NCBI RefSeq assembly: GCF_016859285.1
Contig: NC_053416.1
Coordinates: 16,262,501-16,326,500 of the forward strand
From: Xiphias gladius
Lineage: Eukaryota; Chordata; Actinopteri; Istiophoriformes; Xiphiidae
Reading direction: 5' to 3'
Length of the DNA: 64,000 nt
Shown: in pieces, positions 53,379 to 64,000 of the stretch
Numbering within the stretch: position 1 is the stretch's first letter
How the letters are laid out: the number at the start of each line of letters is the position of its first letter
Translations under genes and position numbers: made by a program
Notes under the pieces: model-generated
The model's input: the letters and a program-made list of their open reading frames with translations, nothing else
Databases searched by the model: none
Told to the model about the DNA's origin: nothing

Positions 53379-56300
53379 ATGGCAGGCACATGTGGACTCG
53401 CGATTGTGCTTCTAATTTTCTTGGAGAAATTGTTACTGACAGACTCAAAAGGTATTGTAACATATGACTTCTGCTCCTAATATTTGCAGATGAGCAGTTT
53501 GCTCTGGCTAAAGGGAATTTAATAGATGAGATTCATATGAGTTACTGCTGTGTACTATCCACCTACAGTAAGAAAATGCAAATTGACATGGTAAATTACC
53601 TGATTTATTTGGTTTCATTATCATTGGTGAGCTAATTTTAACTTTGCCATATCCAAATATATGATGGCAAAAAAAAGCTGTACTAGGGTTAGAGTAATAC
53701 CTGAGACAACACCTGAATACCAATGTGGGGATGCCATTTTATGCAAATGATGGCATTCTTTGCAAAGATCTGACGGGGGATAAGGTTTTATCCCATTGAA
53801 AAAGCTCTTTATAGTTACAAAATGTGTTCATTTTGGCAAACGGTGTATTGAGTACCTTGAGAGTATGTTAGCGGACAGTATGTATTTCAATGTAACAGTA
53901 CTGTGGTACCATCAATACACTGATTATATCAATTTGTTTGCTTCCTCATGCTTGCAAGGATGAGGCAGGCAGCATGGAAAGCACTGCAATAGTCATAGAG
54001 TAAATTAGAAAAGTTACTGCTCTTTGTCACCTCCGCTTTAAAAGGTGAGCTCATCCACTTAAAAACACTTTATCTGTCCTTTGTCATTCACAATATGTCA
54101 AAAATGATTTTACAGCTCAGTAGTTCATGTATTGTCCCTAGTGTGTTGTCTGTGAGCAGCAGCGTGCGTTGAAGAGTGACAGAAAGCTTTAAAAAATTAC
54201 AGCTGTCCCAAACAACATTAGTTTGTCTTCATATATCCACATGAGAAGCAAACACAGCTGCAGCTGTGTCCTCAGCGCCCTGCACGCTGCACACATCTGG
54301 GGAAAACACTGAGCACACATTAGGGGTGAAGTGTGACTCTGTTGAAAAAAAAATATTCTAGTAAAATGAACAGCTCAAATGTTTATTAGACATCAGTTGA
54401 GCTCTTTTGTCAGAATTTTGCACTTCTCTTCGGCATGGTTTCGCGGTGTAGTGAATTGTCTGAAATGGCCGCCTCAGTGGAAAGGTGAAAAAGTCGATGG
54501 TTATGGTTTGTCGGTTTTACGCTTAATAGTTCCATATGTTAGAGTTGAACGGTTGTTCAGCTAGTTCCGTTGTCTACAGGCTCCTGAAAATTGCAAAGCT
54601 AAAGAAAACCCCATTGATGTGGCTGAGAAAAGTTACACAACAATGCCTGCAAGAATATGTAATTATGAAGGGAATCAAAAGAAATGATGGTAACTTTTCT
54701 TGTTATTGTCATACTGCAAATATTAAACTTAAAAGACCAATTTTGGAACATAAAACTAAAACATGAAATGTTTATGTCTTAAAATATGGCTGTCAAATAG
54801 ACTTGTAAGTTCAGTCTTTACTTACTAATTATATGGAAAGAATATACATTTGATCAAATCAGTATTTGATTTAACTTCCAAAATAATGCTCATGATATTA
54901 TTTTATAAAAGCTTTTTGCAGGAAAACAACAATGAAACTGGGACAGGTGGTCGGATGTACCAATACTTGAATTGTTAAGTTATAATGATCTTGAAAATTG
55001 ACAGTACTTTTACCATCTCAAACTCATATTACCAGATACCAATGTCACCTGTATCATCCATGACGACTGCATCCTGCCCTGTAGCTTCAGACCCACTGGC
55101 ACTGTGGTGATCCACTGGTACAAGCAGCAAATCCCCGTCCACAGCTACTACTACAACAAGGACCAGTTTGGACTCCAGAACAAGCACTTCAGTGGAAGGA
55201 CTTGCTTGTTTAACTCGCAGATCCCTCATGGCAATGCCTCCCTGCTCCTCAGGAGGGTCAAAGTTCAAGACAAGGGCAGGTACAAATGTTACACGAGCAC
55301 AAGAAAGGGCAACCAGGAGATCTTTATCAACCTGGAGGTGAAAGGTCAGTACAATGTTACAGCATGGCACTCAGTATAACTTCTTCTTTGGTTTAAAATG
55401 GATGAATTCAGCACTGATGAGGTTTTGAGCAGTAGAAGCGTCTCCATTCATAAATTACCTTCAAGGTCGTGATAACGAGGTGGAACATTTGGCACTCTTT
55501 CTTTCCACTCCTGCCCAGCAAGCAGACTGGCTTTTTCTTGTGTCTTAATGGCAACCTAAACTGTTAATGGTTAATTGTCATGGTATAATATAGGAATCTA
55601 TTTTGTTTTACACTCGGTTTCTACTTTATTAGATAAACCTAACTTACACTGTTGCAGTATAATACAACAGCATTGCAAAAAAATCAATTTCTATTAACAG
55701 TTTCAGAGAGGCATTGATGTAGTTTGTGTTGCAACTGAGTGTATTTTTAAGGACAGGAAGGACATTTTGGTCGTTACTGGGATGTCCTGGCATGAGGAAG
55801 GGAACTACAATCTCTACCAAATCAGTGGTGATGCAGTAAATAAGAGATTTATAGGATTGTTGTATTTTGGCAGAATTTCCGACAAATCCTTAGTGGAGAC
55901 GAATGCCAATAACATTCACACAAAAAGTGGAGTTTGACTCATGAGCAGGACACTGTGAGGTCCATGTGAAGAAATGTCTCCACTGCAGAGTCTAACAGTC
56001 CAGTTTTCAAAATATAAGCTTATTCCATCAACTGAGTGCTAACACCAAGTCTCGGGATACAGTCTGCACTAGCTTACCTAGCAGCAAGTTAGCTGTCTGC
56101 CCTACTAACCTGCAGTATAGCCAGTGGAGCAGGGCATTAGTGTGCAGCAAAAATGCACCACCTGCAGGAGATTTGTTGAGCTGCTGTGCTAAAGGCCAGC
56201 ACTGCTTCGGAGAATTAATACATTTTAGGTTACAGTAGATGCACTGAGACAGGGTGCGTACTGTAAGACTATGTGTGAGTGACAGAACGGGATGCACAAA

Positions 56301-58626
56301 TCCCACTTCACCTGACTGTTTTTGACGCCATGTTCCCTTCAAAACAAATGAGCATATGAGTGGCAGACTAAGCTGTTTATTTCTGGTTGCCAGTGCCACG
56401 AATTTCATCATATGCCCATTAAATGCTCACCCTGTTGTCTTCTCTGCGTTTCTTCTAGCTCTCATCCAGTCAGTGATCATGGAGATGACTGATGAGATGG
56501 TCACCTGCTCCTCTCACAACATCTACCCCATCCCTCAGGTAACATGGGCTACAGACCCCAGCTCTGCCCAGGGAGCTCTAGAAAATTCAACCATTAAAAC
56601 CACAGACCACAAGGGTCTTTTCACAGTGGAGAGCACCCTGAGGATTCTAGGTAATCTCTTCAACCATACCTACTTCTGCTCTTTCATATCGGCAGACAAG
56701 ACCCAGGTGTGGACTGCCTCTCAGAAAAACCAAGGTGCATTTTGGTTATACAATGATATAGTTTTCATAAAGAGGATGACTTCTGACAAATGAAAAGCAA
56801 CAGAGTTGTGTGTAAACTATTTTTCAGAGGATATGACCCAGGAAGAGGGTCATGCACTGTCCATCCCATGCATCGCTCCGCACAGTCTCCAGAATTTCTC
56901 CCTCACCTGGACCTTCACCCTGTCCAGTGAGCCCACAGTTATCTTGAGATATGACAGCAGAACCAGACACATTTTCAACCTGTGGGAGGACCAAGCTGAA
57001 CTGGACCAGGACCTGCTTATGCTGGGAGATGGATCTCTTCTGCTTCACAAACCAGACAGCGAAGAACACTCTGGGAAATATACCTGCACGTTCTCAGGCC
57101 TGCAAAGCAGACACACTGTTCAAACCAAAGTAAACATCACTGTAGCATCAATAAGTGAGTATTAGATTGATCTGTTTCTGGGGAGATGTAATCTCTGTAA
57201 ATAAATGCTGGAAGGAAAATAGGAGTAGTTCACAAAAAAAAAAAAGTGCCATGTTTGCTCTGCAGGTGTGGATGAGCAGAATGTGCAGAGGTCATGGTGG
57301 AGCACTGCAGCTTCTGCGGCCTTTGTTTTGTTCACCATCATTGTAACTCTCCCTCAGTGTGTAAGGCAAAGAGGTATGTGAGATAATCAGTCTGTATCAA
57401 ACCTTTTAAAAGCAAGTAAAACTTCCATGTACAAGTTGCAGCTGTGAGACAGAATTCCATGACTCAAAGCTGTAAAATAATTCTTTGAATTTAGCAGTGC
57501 TGTCTGCTGTTATTTTATGGTCATACGAATTAGAAAGCATTTGGAGAGCGCAAATCCCCATCACTGCCAAAGTTGCACTATAATCGGTCTGCATTTTTAA
57601 TGGTTCAGCTCAGTGAAACAGCATCTGGATCTGCATCTGGATCCAGATGTGCATCAATATATGCATTAGTGATAGACAGTCGTGCTGATTTATGGAGGAT
57701 GGGACTTGGTGTTTCCCAAGAAAGAACTGTAATATTTGAAGTCAGTCAGACTCATGAACAGTTGAATCATTTTCAAAGGCAAAATGCGTTAAGATTTTGC
57801 AGGATGGTTTGTAACTTTTTTGGCAACTGCACAATGTATTCAAGAATTATAGACTATGTTCAGAATAGCAGGAATTCAGAGTGGTGAAAGGGAATTGCAA
57901 AAAACTTAAATGGTTACTTATTTAGTTTTTTAAAACTTATTTAGTTGGAAATCCAGGAAGAGTCAAAAGTGGAGCAGTTAAGTGCTTTATTAAATGACCA
58001 CAGGGGGGCACTGTCCATAGCAGAAACTAATCCATTCATTAGGCCCATGGTCAAACTTTCCTCCAAATTTCACTGAAAACTAAATCAGTATTGAGATATC
58101 CTACTAACTAAGAGACAAAGAAATTGAACCAAAAATAGTGGAGGTAATAATAATGCAAATTCAGTTGCACAAACTGGCTTCAGTATTGACAGATCAAAAA
58201 ATTAATAAAAGTATAACCAATATCATGTGCAAAATCTCTGTGTCTCTTTCTCTTAGCTATTGAAAAAACTGTTGAATGATTCTTTTTTGTGTGTGTGTGT
58301 TTTTTTTCCTTACTGGTACAGCAATGGATACCAGGACAGCTTCACATAGGTACAACGGAGCAGGACTTGTTGAAGGTGGACTTGACAAAGCTCTAAACAC
58401 CACAGCTTCATCCATAATCGTACAACATGGAGTTGAATGCAACAGGCTACAGCTACAGTTTGAAGCACAGGATGAAACGGCAGGCAGTTCGCCAAAAACA
58501 GCAGAAAACTTTACTGTGGCTTTACTACCAGATACTAAAGTAGAGCAAGAAGAAACACCAGAAGGGCCACCTGTGGGAGGAAATGATGGGCTGCAATCCA
58601 ATAGTCTGGAGAGGGATGGATTTTGA
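53379..58626 (+). CDS. hhla2: B7-family ligand HHLA2 (B7-H7)
   Basis: Single-pass immune ligand on antigen-presenting cells; in people it binds TMIGD2 (activating) and KIR3DL3 (inhibitory). Six exons: 53379-53451 (signal peptide, core LAIVLLIFLEKLLL), 55036-55344 (Ig V), 56459-56734 (Ig C), 56828-57154 (second Ig V), 57266-57373 (stalk and membrane helix FVLFTIIVTLPQCV), 58322-58626 (cytoplasmic tail). Total 1398 nt, 465 aa. V domain 1 shows CILPCSF, VVIHWYKQQIPVHSYY, NGN-type HGNASLLLRRV and DKGRYKCYTS, which align with HHLA2 from memory. C domain: VTCSSHNIYPIPQVTW and YFCSF. V domain 2: LSIPCIAP and HSGKYTCTFSG. The V-C-V order is typical of HHLA2. The tail of about 105 aa is long and has a single tyrosine. 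Human HHLA2 and GABRR3 are both on 3q11-q13, supporting the call. Confidence 0.9.
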
Positions 58627-58886
58627 AACTTTGAGCCCTGCCTCCATACACCATGAACCTATTGCACCAAGTCATTAAAGTATATGGCCGTAAATGAGCA
58701 ACAAGCAGTGGAGGATAATGCACAGAAACACCTATCAACTACCTCCAACAGAGAGCCCCATCCAGACCAAACAGATTTAATTTGGTAAAATTAATTAAGA
58801 GCATATGTGCCTAGCCATGTCTTTCACATTAGTATACAGTACAGGTATCGCATACTGTGAGTGTGTGCTTGTTTCCCTGCTTTTCA

Positions 58887-58892
58887 AATAAA
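58887..58892 (+). terminator. Poly(A) signal AATAAA of hhla2
   Basis: A canonical AATAAA 261 bases after the TGA at 58624-58626, followed by A-rich sequence. Confidence 0.65.
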
Positions 58893-60151
58893 AAACAAAC
58901 TTTCTGCAGAATTATCTTTGCTGTGCTCACATTTGCCAATTTGGTACCAGGTAAGTAATTACAGAAGAAACTAAACACGCTGCTTTACTTTAGAGTGTGT
59001 GAATAAGTCTCTAAGGAGTTGCCTCCCGCTTACTTCAGCAAAAACTCTAACTTTGACAGCCATTAGACCCTTCCATACACCGTACAGTACAATATAGTAT
59101 TTTTGCTAGTTATCTGTTTTGTTTTGTTTTTTGTTTTGTAAGAAGTGGGCCTCACAATAGGCACCTCAGGTTTGATATGGATGGGTAGGTATAAGACCAG
59201 CATGCACCCGGGAGGCAGCATGAGCCGTGATTTATTTTTCTGTTGTTCGTTTGCTTGCTGAGGTTAAATACCCCACGAGAAAACCACAAAAGGTCTGTGT
59301 GCACGATGGATTCAAGTTACAAACATGACACTGCCTAAAGGTGTCCAGACGAATGCCGACATTACACCACAGCCATATAATTACATTCTCAGTGGCATAT
59401 CAAGGAATCAAACATCTTGTTTTGTGGTTTCTAGTGAACCTTAAGCCAATTTACAAAGTAAAGTAAATTTGGTCATCTAGATAAACCCTGCAAACATGTT
59501 AGAAATCCCAAGTATCCAAGTGCAGGGACAGGTGAGAAGCAGCAGACAATAACATGGTGAGGTATTCACAAAGTTTTTCTTTGTTTAAAGGAAAGTCACT
59601 TAAATAAGAGAGAACAAAGTGAAACATGAGTTGATGAGGCCAAAGTCTAGGTTGAAGATAACAAACATAAATGATCCACATTTAACACCAAAACCTGCCC
59701 ATCGACTTTAGCCCCTTGTGATTGGGGGAGACACTTGAGAGTTTTCACACTGTGACTCAGACCTCCCAACGATTACCAGAGTCGATCACACACCCGCTCC
59801 CACAATCTGACACCATTTTTTTCCTCCATCGTTCCCCCCTCTTCCTTACTTTTTCCACAGTCTCTGCTCAGAATCACTCTACACATGGTTTCAGTATATA
59901 GTTTTTAAAAATGCAGCAACACGTAGCAGTTTGCAGTGAATGTTGGTGTGGTAACTTTCCAATCTTACTTTTTTTTTTAAACATCTTTGGACAGGAAGTG
60001 GAGTAACATTCCAGCGCTCTATGACAATTAAATTCTTGTGTTGGCAATAAATTTCAAGAGCCCCAGCTTTCGAATGAGACCCTCCTGAGATTTATATGTG
60101 TCATTTTATTTTCCTGAAATTGTAAATAATGAAAGAGAGAAAGGCAGATAG

Positions 60152-60152
<1 letters not shown>

Positions 60153-60190
<38 letters not shown>
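60153..60190. repeat. (GT)n microsatellite
   Basis: About 18 GT units. Confidence 0.95.
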
Positions 60191-60191
<1 letters not shown>

Positions 60192-61114
60192 TTACGATAA
60201 AGACCCCGGCTCTGTGTCTGGAAGTAATCATCTCATCCAGGCTGCAATCCACAGCCCCCTCCCTATGACGTAATTGAAGTTTTTTTGCATGATGGTTCAG
60301 GCTTTTTCAGTGGGAAATCAGGGGATTTTTCCAAAGTAACTTTTCATTCATTCTGCTCTCTGAACTTCCTACCTCAGTTTTTACATGTTATTTATCCATG
60401 ATTAATCAAGATGTTAATGGTATGATCAGTTTTTAAAAAAAAAGCTAGAGCCAACAATGATCAGATATGCTCCATGTTGCAGTGTGGGTAATGTCTCTGA
60501 CTCGGGGTTTTTACTCTTTGCCTTCACAGTTAAGAGGGGGAGTGAGACTGGCTCTGTTTCAAACACAGCGATGGATGGGGCCTCCTCCCGCCTCCACATA
60601 CTGCTGAAACAACAATCTAGGAGTCAATATTTTTCTTTTTTTCTACAACTTGGAGCACTAATGCCTACTCTGGCTTTTTCTTGTATAGAAAACACACATT
60701 GTGGGAAGGCTCCTCTGTGTGAAAACAGGGCAAAGTCTAGTTTTTCTGTAAAAGAATTGATCAGACAGCCAGAAATCTGTTCGCACAGTCACATGGCAAG
60801 TACAGATTTGCAGTCGTTCACTCAAACCCAGTGCTGGAATATGGTATAATGATAACAGGATACTGTAGCTTATTGATTGTTGCGAGGTCAGAGGTCAGAA
60901 GTCAGGATCACCTAGAAAAAGAAAAACAAATCTCCTGAGCTGGAAGGGATTAAACATGCTGATGAACACTTATAAATAAAGCTAATAGGGTGATAATGCT
61001 TCCTTCATTTCGTCCTTCTTGCCTTTTTGCTCCTTTTTGCTTCTTTATATAACAGCAATTCTCTACCTAACCAGAGAGAGGCAGCAGCCGCTCCTGATCC
61101 TGATCCTGAAAAGT

Positions 61115-61150
<36 letters not shown>

Positions 61151-61166
61151 GCTCTCTCTCTCTCTG
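61115..61166. repeat. (CA)n(CT)n microsatellite
   Basis: About 16 CA units followed by a short CT run, directly upstream of the inferred 5' exon. Confidence 0.95.
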
Positions 61167-61169
61167 TAA

Positions 61170-61370
61170 TGGGGAGGAGGACAGACTGAGCAGAGAGTTG
61201 AGGTGGGTGGGGAGGCTCAGGGTGGGGGTCTCCTGCCTGATCCTTTGTCGTGGTAAGACTTTACGCTGCAGTTTCATCCACAAGGAGCGGACTTCAACTT
61301 CAACAACAACAACAAAAGACACACGCCAAAAACATCCGGCACAACTATGTGACCGGGACAGAAAACTAAG
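61170..61370 (+). other. Probable non-coding first exon of the last gene
   Basis: A locally GC-rich stretch ending in a donor AAG|GTTAGT at 61370/61371, in front of the coding exon at 63639. Both the transcription start and the link to that exon are inferred. Confidence 0.35.
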
Positions 61371-61775
61371 GTTAGTCGCTTTACTTTTACGCTCAAGTCG
61401 ATTTCAGCCAGTTCCTAAATTTCCTGGTCGATACTAGCAGTGATGCTCGGGACAAAAAAAAAGACATTCATTCATTGCGTTTAACTCACATCACCATGTC
61501 AGACTTTACAGCAGCTTCTAAGTTGAGGTAATTACGTTGCTTATCACAATCTACTGAATGAAATACAATGATGTTGACAAATAACATAAGCAAACAATCA
61601 CAGAAATGCCAGGAGAAAAAAATGACTTTTGTAACTCAGGGAAATGTAAATGTGTCAAGAAATGTGCAAAAAGTGAAGAGAATGAATATGGAGCTGGCAC
61701 AGTGGCTTTGTGAGGAGGCTAAAAGGTGGTGATTTTTTCACAGATGGTGTTTATCTCATTGCTGGAAACACGAGC

Positions 61776-61778
<3 letters not shown>

Positions 61779-61806
<28 letters not shown>
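61779..61806. repeat. A-run
   Basis: About 27 A in a row without a visible SINE or retrocopy body in front of it. Confidence 0.9.
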
Positions 61807-61808
<2 letters not shown>

Positions 61809-62584
61809 TGCATGACAGCCAACAGTGGCTATCAGCAAGTCTTCAAACTGTTGATTACAACCCCACGTGTGTTTGTGTGTACAGTGTGTGTACACATGTA
61901 TGTGAGTGAAGGAATTTTAGAGCTGAAATAACTAGTAACTAATCGATCAATTAAACGCTGAAGTCATTTCACCCCCTTCTCTAATGTGATATTTGCTGCT
62001 TATCTGTGTTTTCATATGTTGGGTTTTGGATTATTGGTTGGACAAAACAAGACGTTTTGAAGACATCACCTTTGGCATTGGGAAAATGGGACAGGCCTCT
62101 TTCACTATTTTCTGACGTTTTACAGACCAAACGATTAATCGAGAAAGTAATAGAGATAGAGATAATCGTGAGGTGCAACCCCAATTGATTCTCCTAATTC
62201 CCTGTCGGAATTTGTTCTTTTCAAGTAACTAGACACTGGGTTTGTCTGGAGAATGAGTGAGGCTTGTAAGGCAACGACAGTTTGAGCCTTATGCAAAGTG
62301 AAAAATATTTGTCTGCTCAGAGTTAACACACATTAGACGAAAGCCAACTTATCAGTGGCCATTCCTCAAACTGTTTACATCTCCCTTATGATCTACACTA
62401 CTCTTCCAGCCTGTAATCAGTAAAAACTCTTGCTCCTCACATGAAACCCCCCCCCTTCCTTCAGGAGATCTGGAAAATGAACTCATGCTGATTGATTGTG
62501 TGACTGTGTAAAAGGATACCCTACTTCCTGTAGGCCCTAACTCCAGACAGCAGGACCAGAAAATCTTGGATCAGACATCTTTCT

Positions 62585-62607
62585 CTGTGTGTGTGTGTGT
62601 GTGTGCG
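62585..62607. repeat. (GT)n microsatellite
   Basis: About ten GT units with one GC. Confidence 0.9.
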
Positions 62608-63638
62608 TCTGCACTGTCTGCAGATTCAGGAAACTGTAACGTCTGACTTTTAAAATCCCTCTATTGTATCACTGGAACCAATAATACCCTCACTTAATAG
62701 GATTTTTCTGAGTTTCGACCTTGAGTGTGGGGACTTGAAGAGGTATTTCTTAGTTTTATTTGATGTATTTATTTCTCTTAGCTTTCTTTTTTTTTTCCTA
62801 GAGGAGAGAGTTAGACTTTCTTTTTCTGCTGTTCGCTGCTCAACATCTTCATTTAAAAAACTGGCTGTTGAAGAATGCTAGCAACATTTTTTTAATCAGT
62901 CATTCTATTAATTATCTGTTTGATTAATTGATCATCATTTAGTCAGTTAAACTTAAAAAATGTCCTCTAAAGTTAGTTTAAAATCAGTCTTAAAATTGCT
63001 CACTTTGTCTGTCAATCAGTCAAAAAGTCCTTTTAGTATTGTTGTTTAAAATTGTGATCAGCCTTTTGTCAGTGGAGTAATAATAATTAGCATGAGCTGC
63101 AGGACATCGCAGGTCCTCAAGCAGGCCCAGTCCAGGATTAGCCAGCCTGAACCTATAACTTTGGCTACTGCCTCAATGAGTCCGGGGCTCTGAGGGAATA
63201 CTTTCGAGGACTGGTCATAAAAACTTTCCTCGGGATCTGTTTTCCTACTTAGTCTTTAGGAAAGTTTTTTTTTCTTTCCATTTAAATATGCACATCTAAA
63301 ATATCTGCTTGAACTGAGGCATTGTTGTATTGAGTTTTGAAGGATAAGTTGAGGGACCACAAGGCATGGATTCAGCTTCCTGTGATGCATTCATAGCTTC
63401 TGCTTCTAGATTGAAAGATGCTACTGTATGATTTTGCAGGAATACTAATGCAGGGTCTTAGGAAGGAAAGTTGAACAGTATTTATTTGTATTCCAATAGG
63501 TAAAATTAGAACAAATCTGTTTTATAGGAGGTTTAACTCTTGGTGACAATATTAAAAAATACAAGATGTTGCTATTTTTTTGCGGTCTGTTCATGTTTGT
63601 GAGTTTCATATTAATTCTCTCCCCTTTCGTCTTCTTAG

Positions 63639-63762
63639 GGAACAAAGCATACAGGGCCCAGGTGAATCCTGCATCCTCAGAGTGAATCAGAGAAGGAGGT
63701 CAGTGGGATGAACAGCATGCTTCCTCAGAGGAGTGCAGTCGCCACACTGGGCTACGGCTCAG
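63639..63762 (+). CDS. First coding exon of an unrecognised gene (partial)
   Basis: A good acceptor (CCCCTTTCGTCTTCTTAG) at 63638 and donor (TCAG|GTAAGA) at 63762/63763 bound a 124-base exon. The ATG at 63708-63710 (GGGATGA) opens 18 codons, MNSMLPQRSAVATLGYGS, ending in phase 1; the 69 bases before it would be 5' UTR. The sequence continues beyond the window and I cannot name the gene. Coding status is inferred from splice sites and the open frame only. Confidence 0.4.
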
Positions 63763-64000
63763 GTAAGACAACATTCAAGTACGATTTTTCTTGATATTAT
63801 ATTGATGTGATATTTAGATGGATCTTTGGTACTGATCATCTGTGTGATTCAGCAGTGAATCTCAAGGTAATCTACAATTATAGATTATACAGTCCACATC
63901 TAATATTTGATTACATCTCCCTTAAGCTGTGTCCAAAGAACAGTCAGCACAATGACAATAAACAAGATCATTTTAGCTGGCTAACATCACGTAAGTGTGG

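Larger units (their letters stand above)
58920..61169. other. Spacer after hhla2
   Basis: No coding exon is supported. It holds a (GT)n tract at 60153-60190 and a (CA)n(CT)n tract at 61115-61166 just before the likely start of the next transcript. The open frame at 60457-60849 (130 codons) has no family resemblance. Confidence 0.5.

Noticed and set aside
55029-55370. Open - strand frame of 113 codons
   Set aside because: Antisense of the first Ig exon of hhla2.
60457-60849. Open frame of 130 codons as a new gene
   Set aside because: No recognisable domain, no clear splice or promoter context; length is within chance for this window.

Overview
This window is vertebrate nuclear DNA, almost certainly from a ray-finned (teleost) fish. 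Genes are split into many short exons with GT-AG introns, the encoded proteins are clear orthologues of vertebrate families, and introns and spacers carry fish-type DNA-transposon relics and microsatellites. No bacterial, organellar or CRISPR feature is present. Exon models were built by hand from splice sites, reading frame and remembered vertebrate homologues; the five complete models and the ryr1 tail all sum to whole codons.

Layout, left to right. (1) 10-3001, + strand: the last 13 exons of a skeletal-type ryanodine receptor (ryr1), covering the pore and C-terminus. (2) 4068-7983, +: a small PH-domain protein of about 283 aa that I cannot name; it resembles the evectin (PLEKHB) group. (3) 10061-18283, +: a complete 11-exon spermine synthase gene (sms), 360 aa, with two clear U12-type (minor spliceosome) introns, one of the rare AT-AC kind. 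(4) 22113-35719, - strand: a 26-exon adhesion GPCR (adgrg2-like), about 1138 aa, with signal peptide, two mucin-like stalks, GAIN/GPS and seven helices. (5) 40739-50451, -: a complete GABA-A rho3 receptor subunit (gabrr3), 9 coding exons, 472 aa. (6) 53379-58626, +: hhla2, a B7-family immune ligand with three Ig domains, 465 aa. (7) 61170-63762, +: the 5' end of an unrecognised gene whose coding exon runs towards the right edge.

The genes do not form a pathway: calcium release, polyamine synthesis, adhesion signalling, inhibitory ion channel and immune checkpoint. Neighbour order does echo human blocks: sms and adgrg2 correspond to human Xp22, gabrr3 and hhla2 to human 3q11-q13, and ryr1 to 19q13, so the window joins pieces of three ancestral linkage groups.

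Mobile and repetitive DNA: a decayed Tc1/mariner copy in sms intron 8; two copies of a TTAA-ended MITE; at least five copies of a second MITE family; two hAT-like elements with CAGTGGTG ends; a pair of identical 127-bp inverted copies 4.4 kb apart; several perfect or near-perfect hairpins; and many simple repeats. The best candidates for a second look are the paired U12 introns in sms, the unnamed PH protein, the composite ectodomain of the adhesion GPCR with its alternative C-terminal splice donor, and the hairpin just downstream of the sms stop codon.
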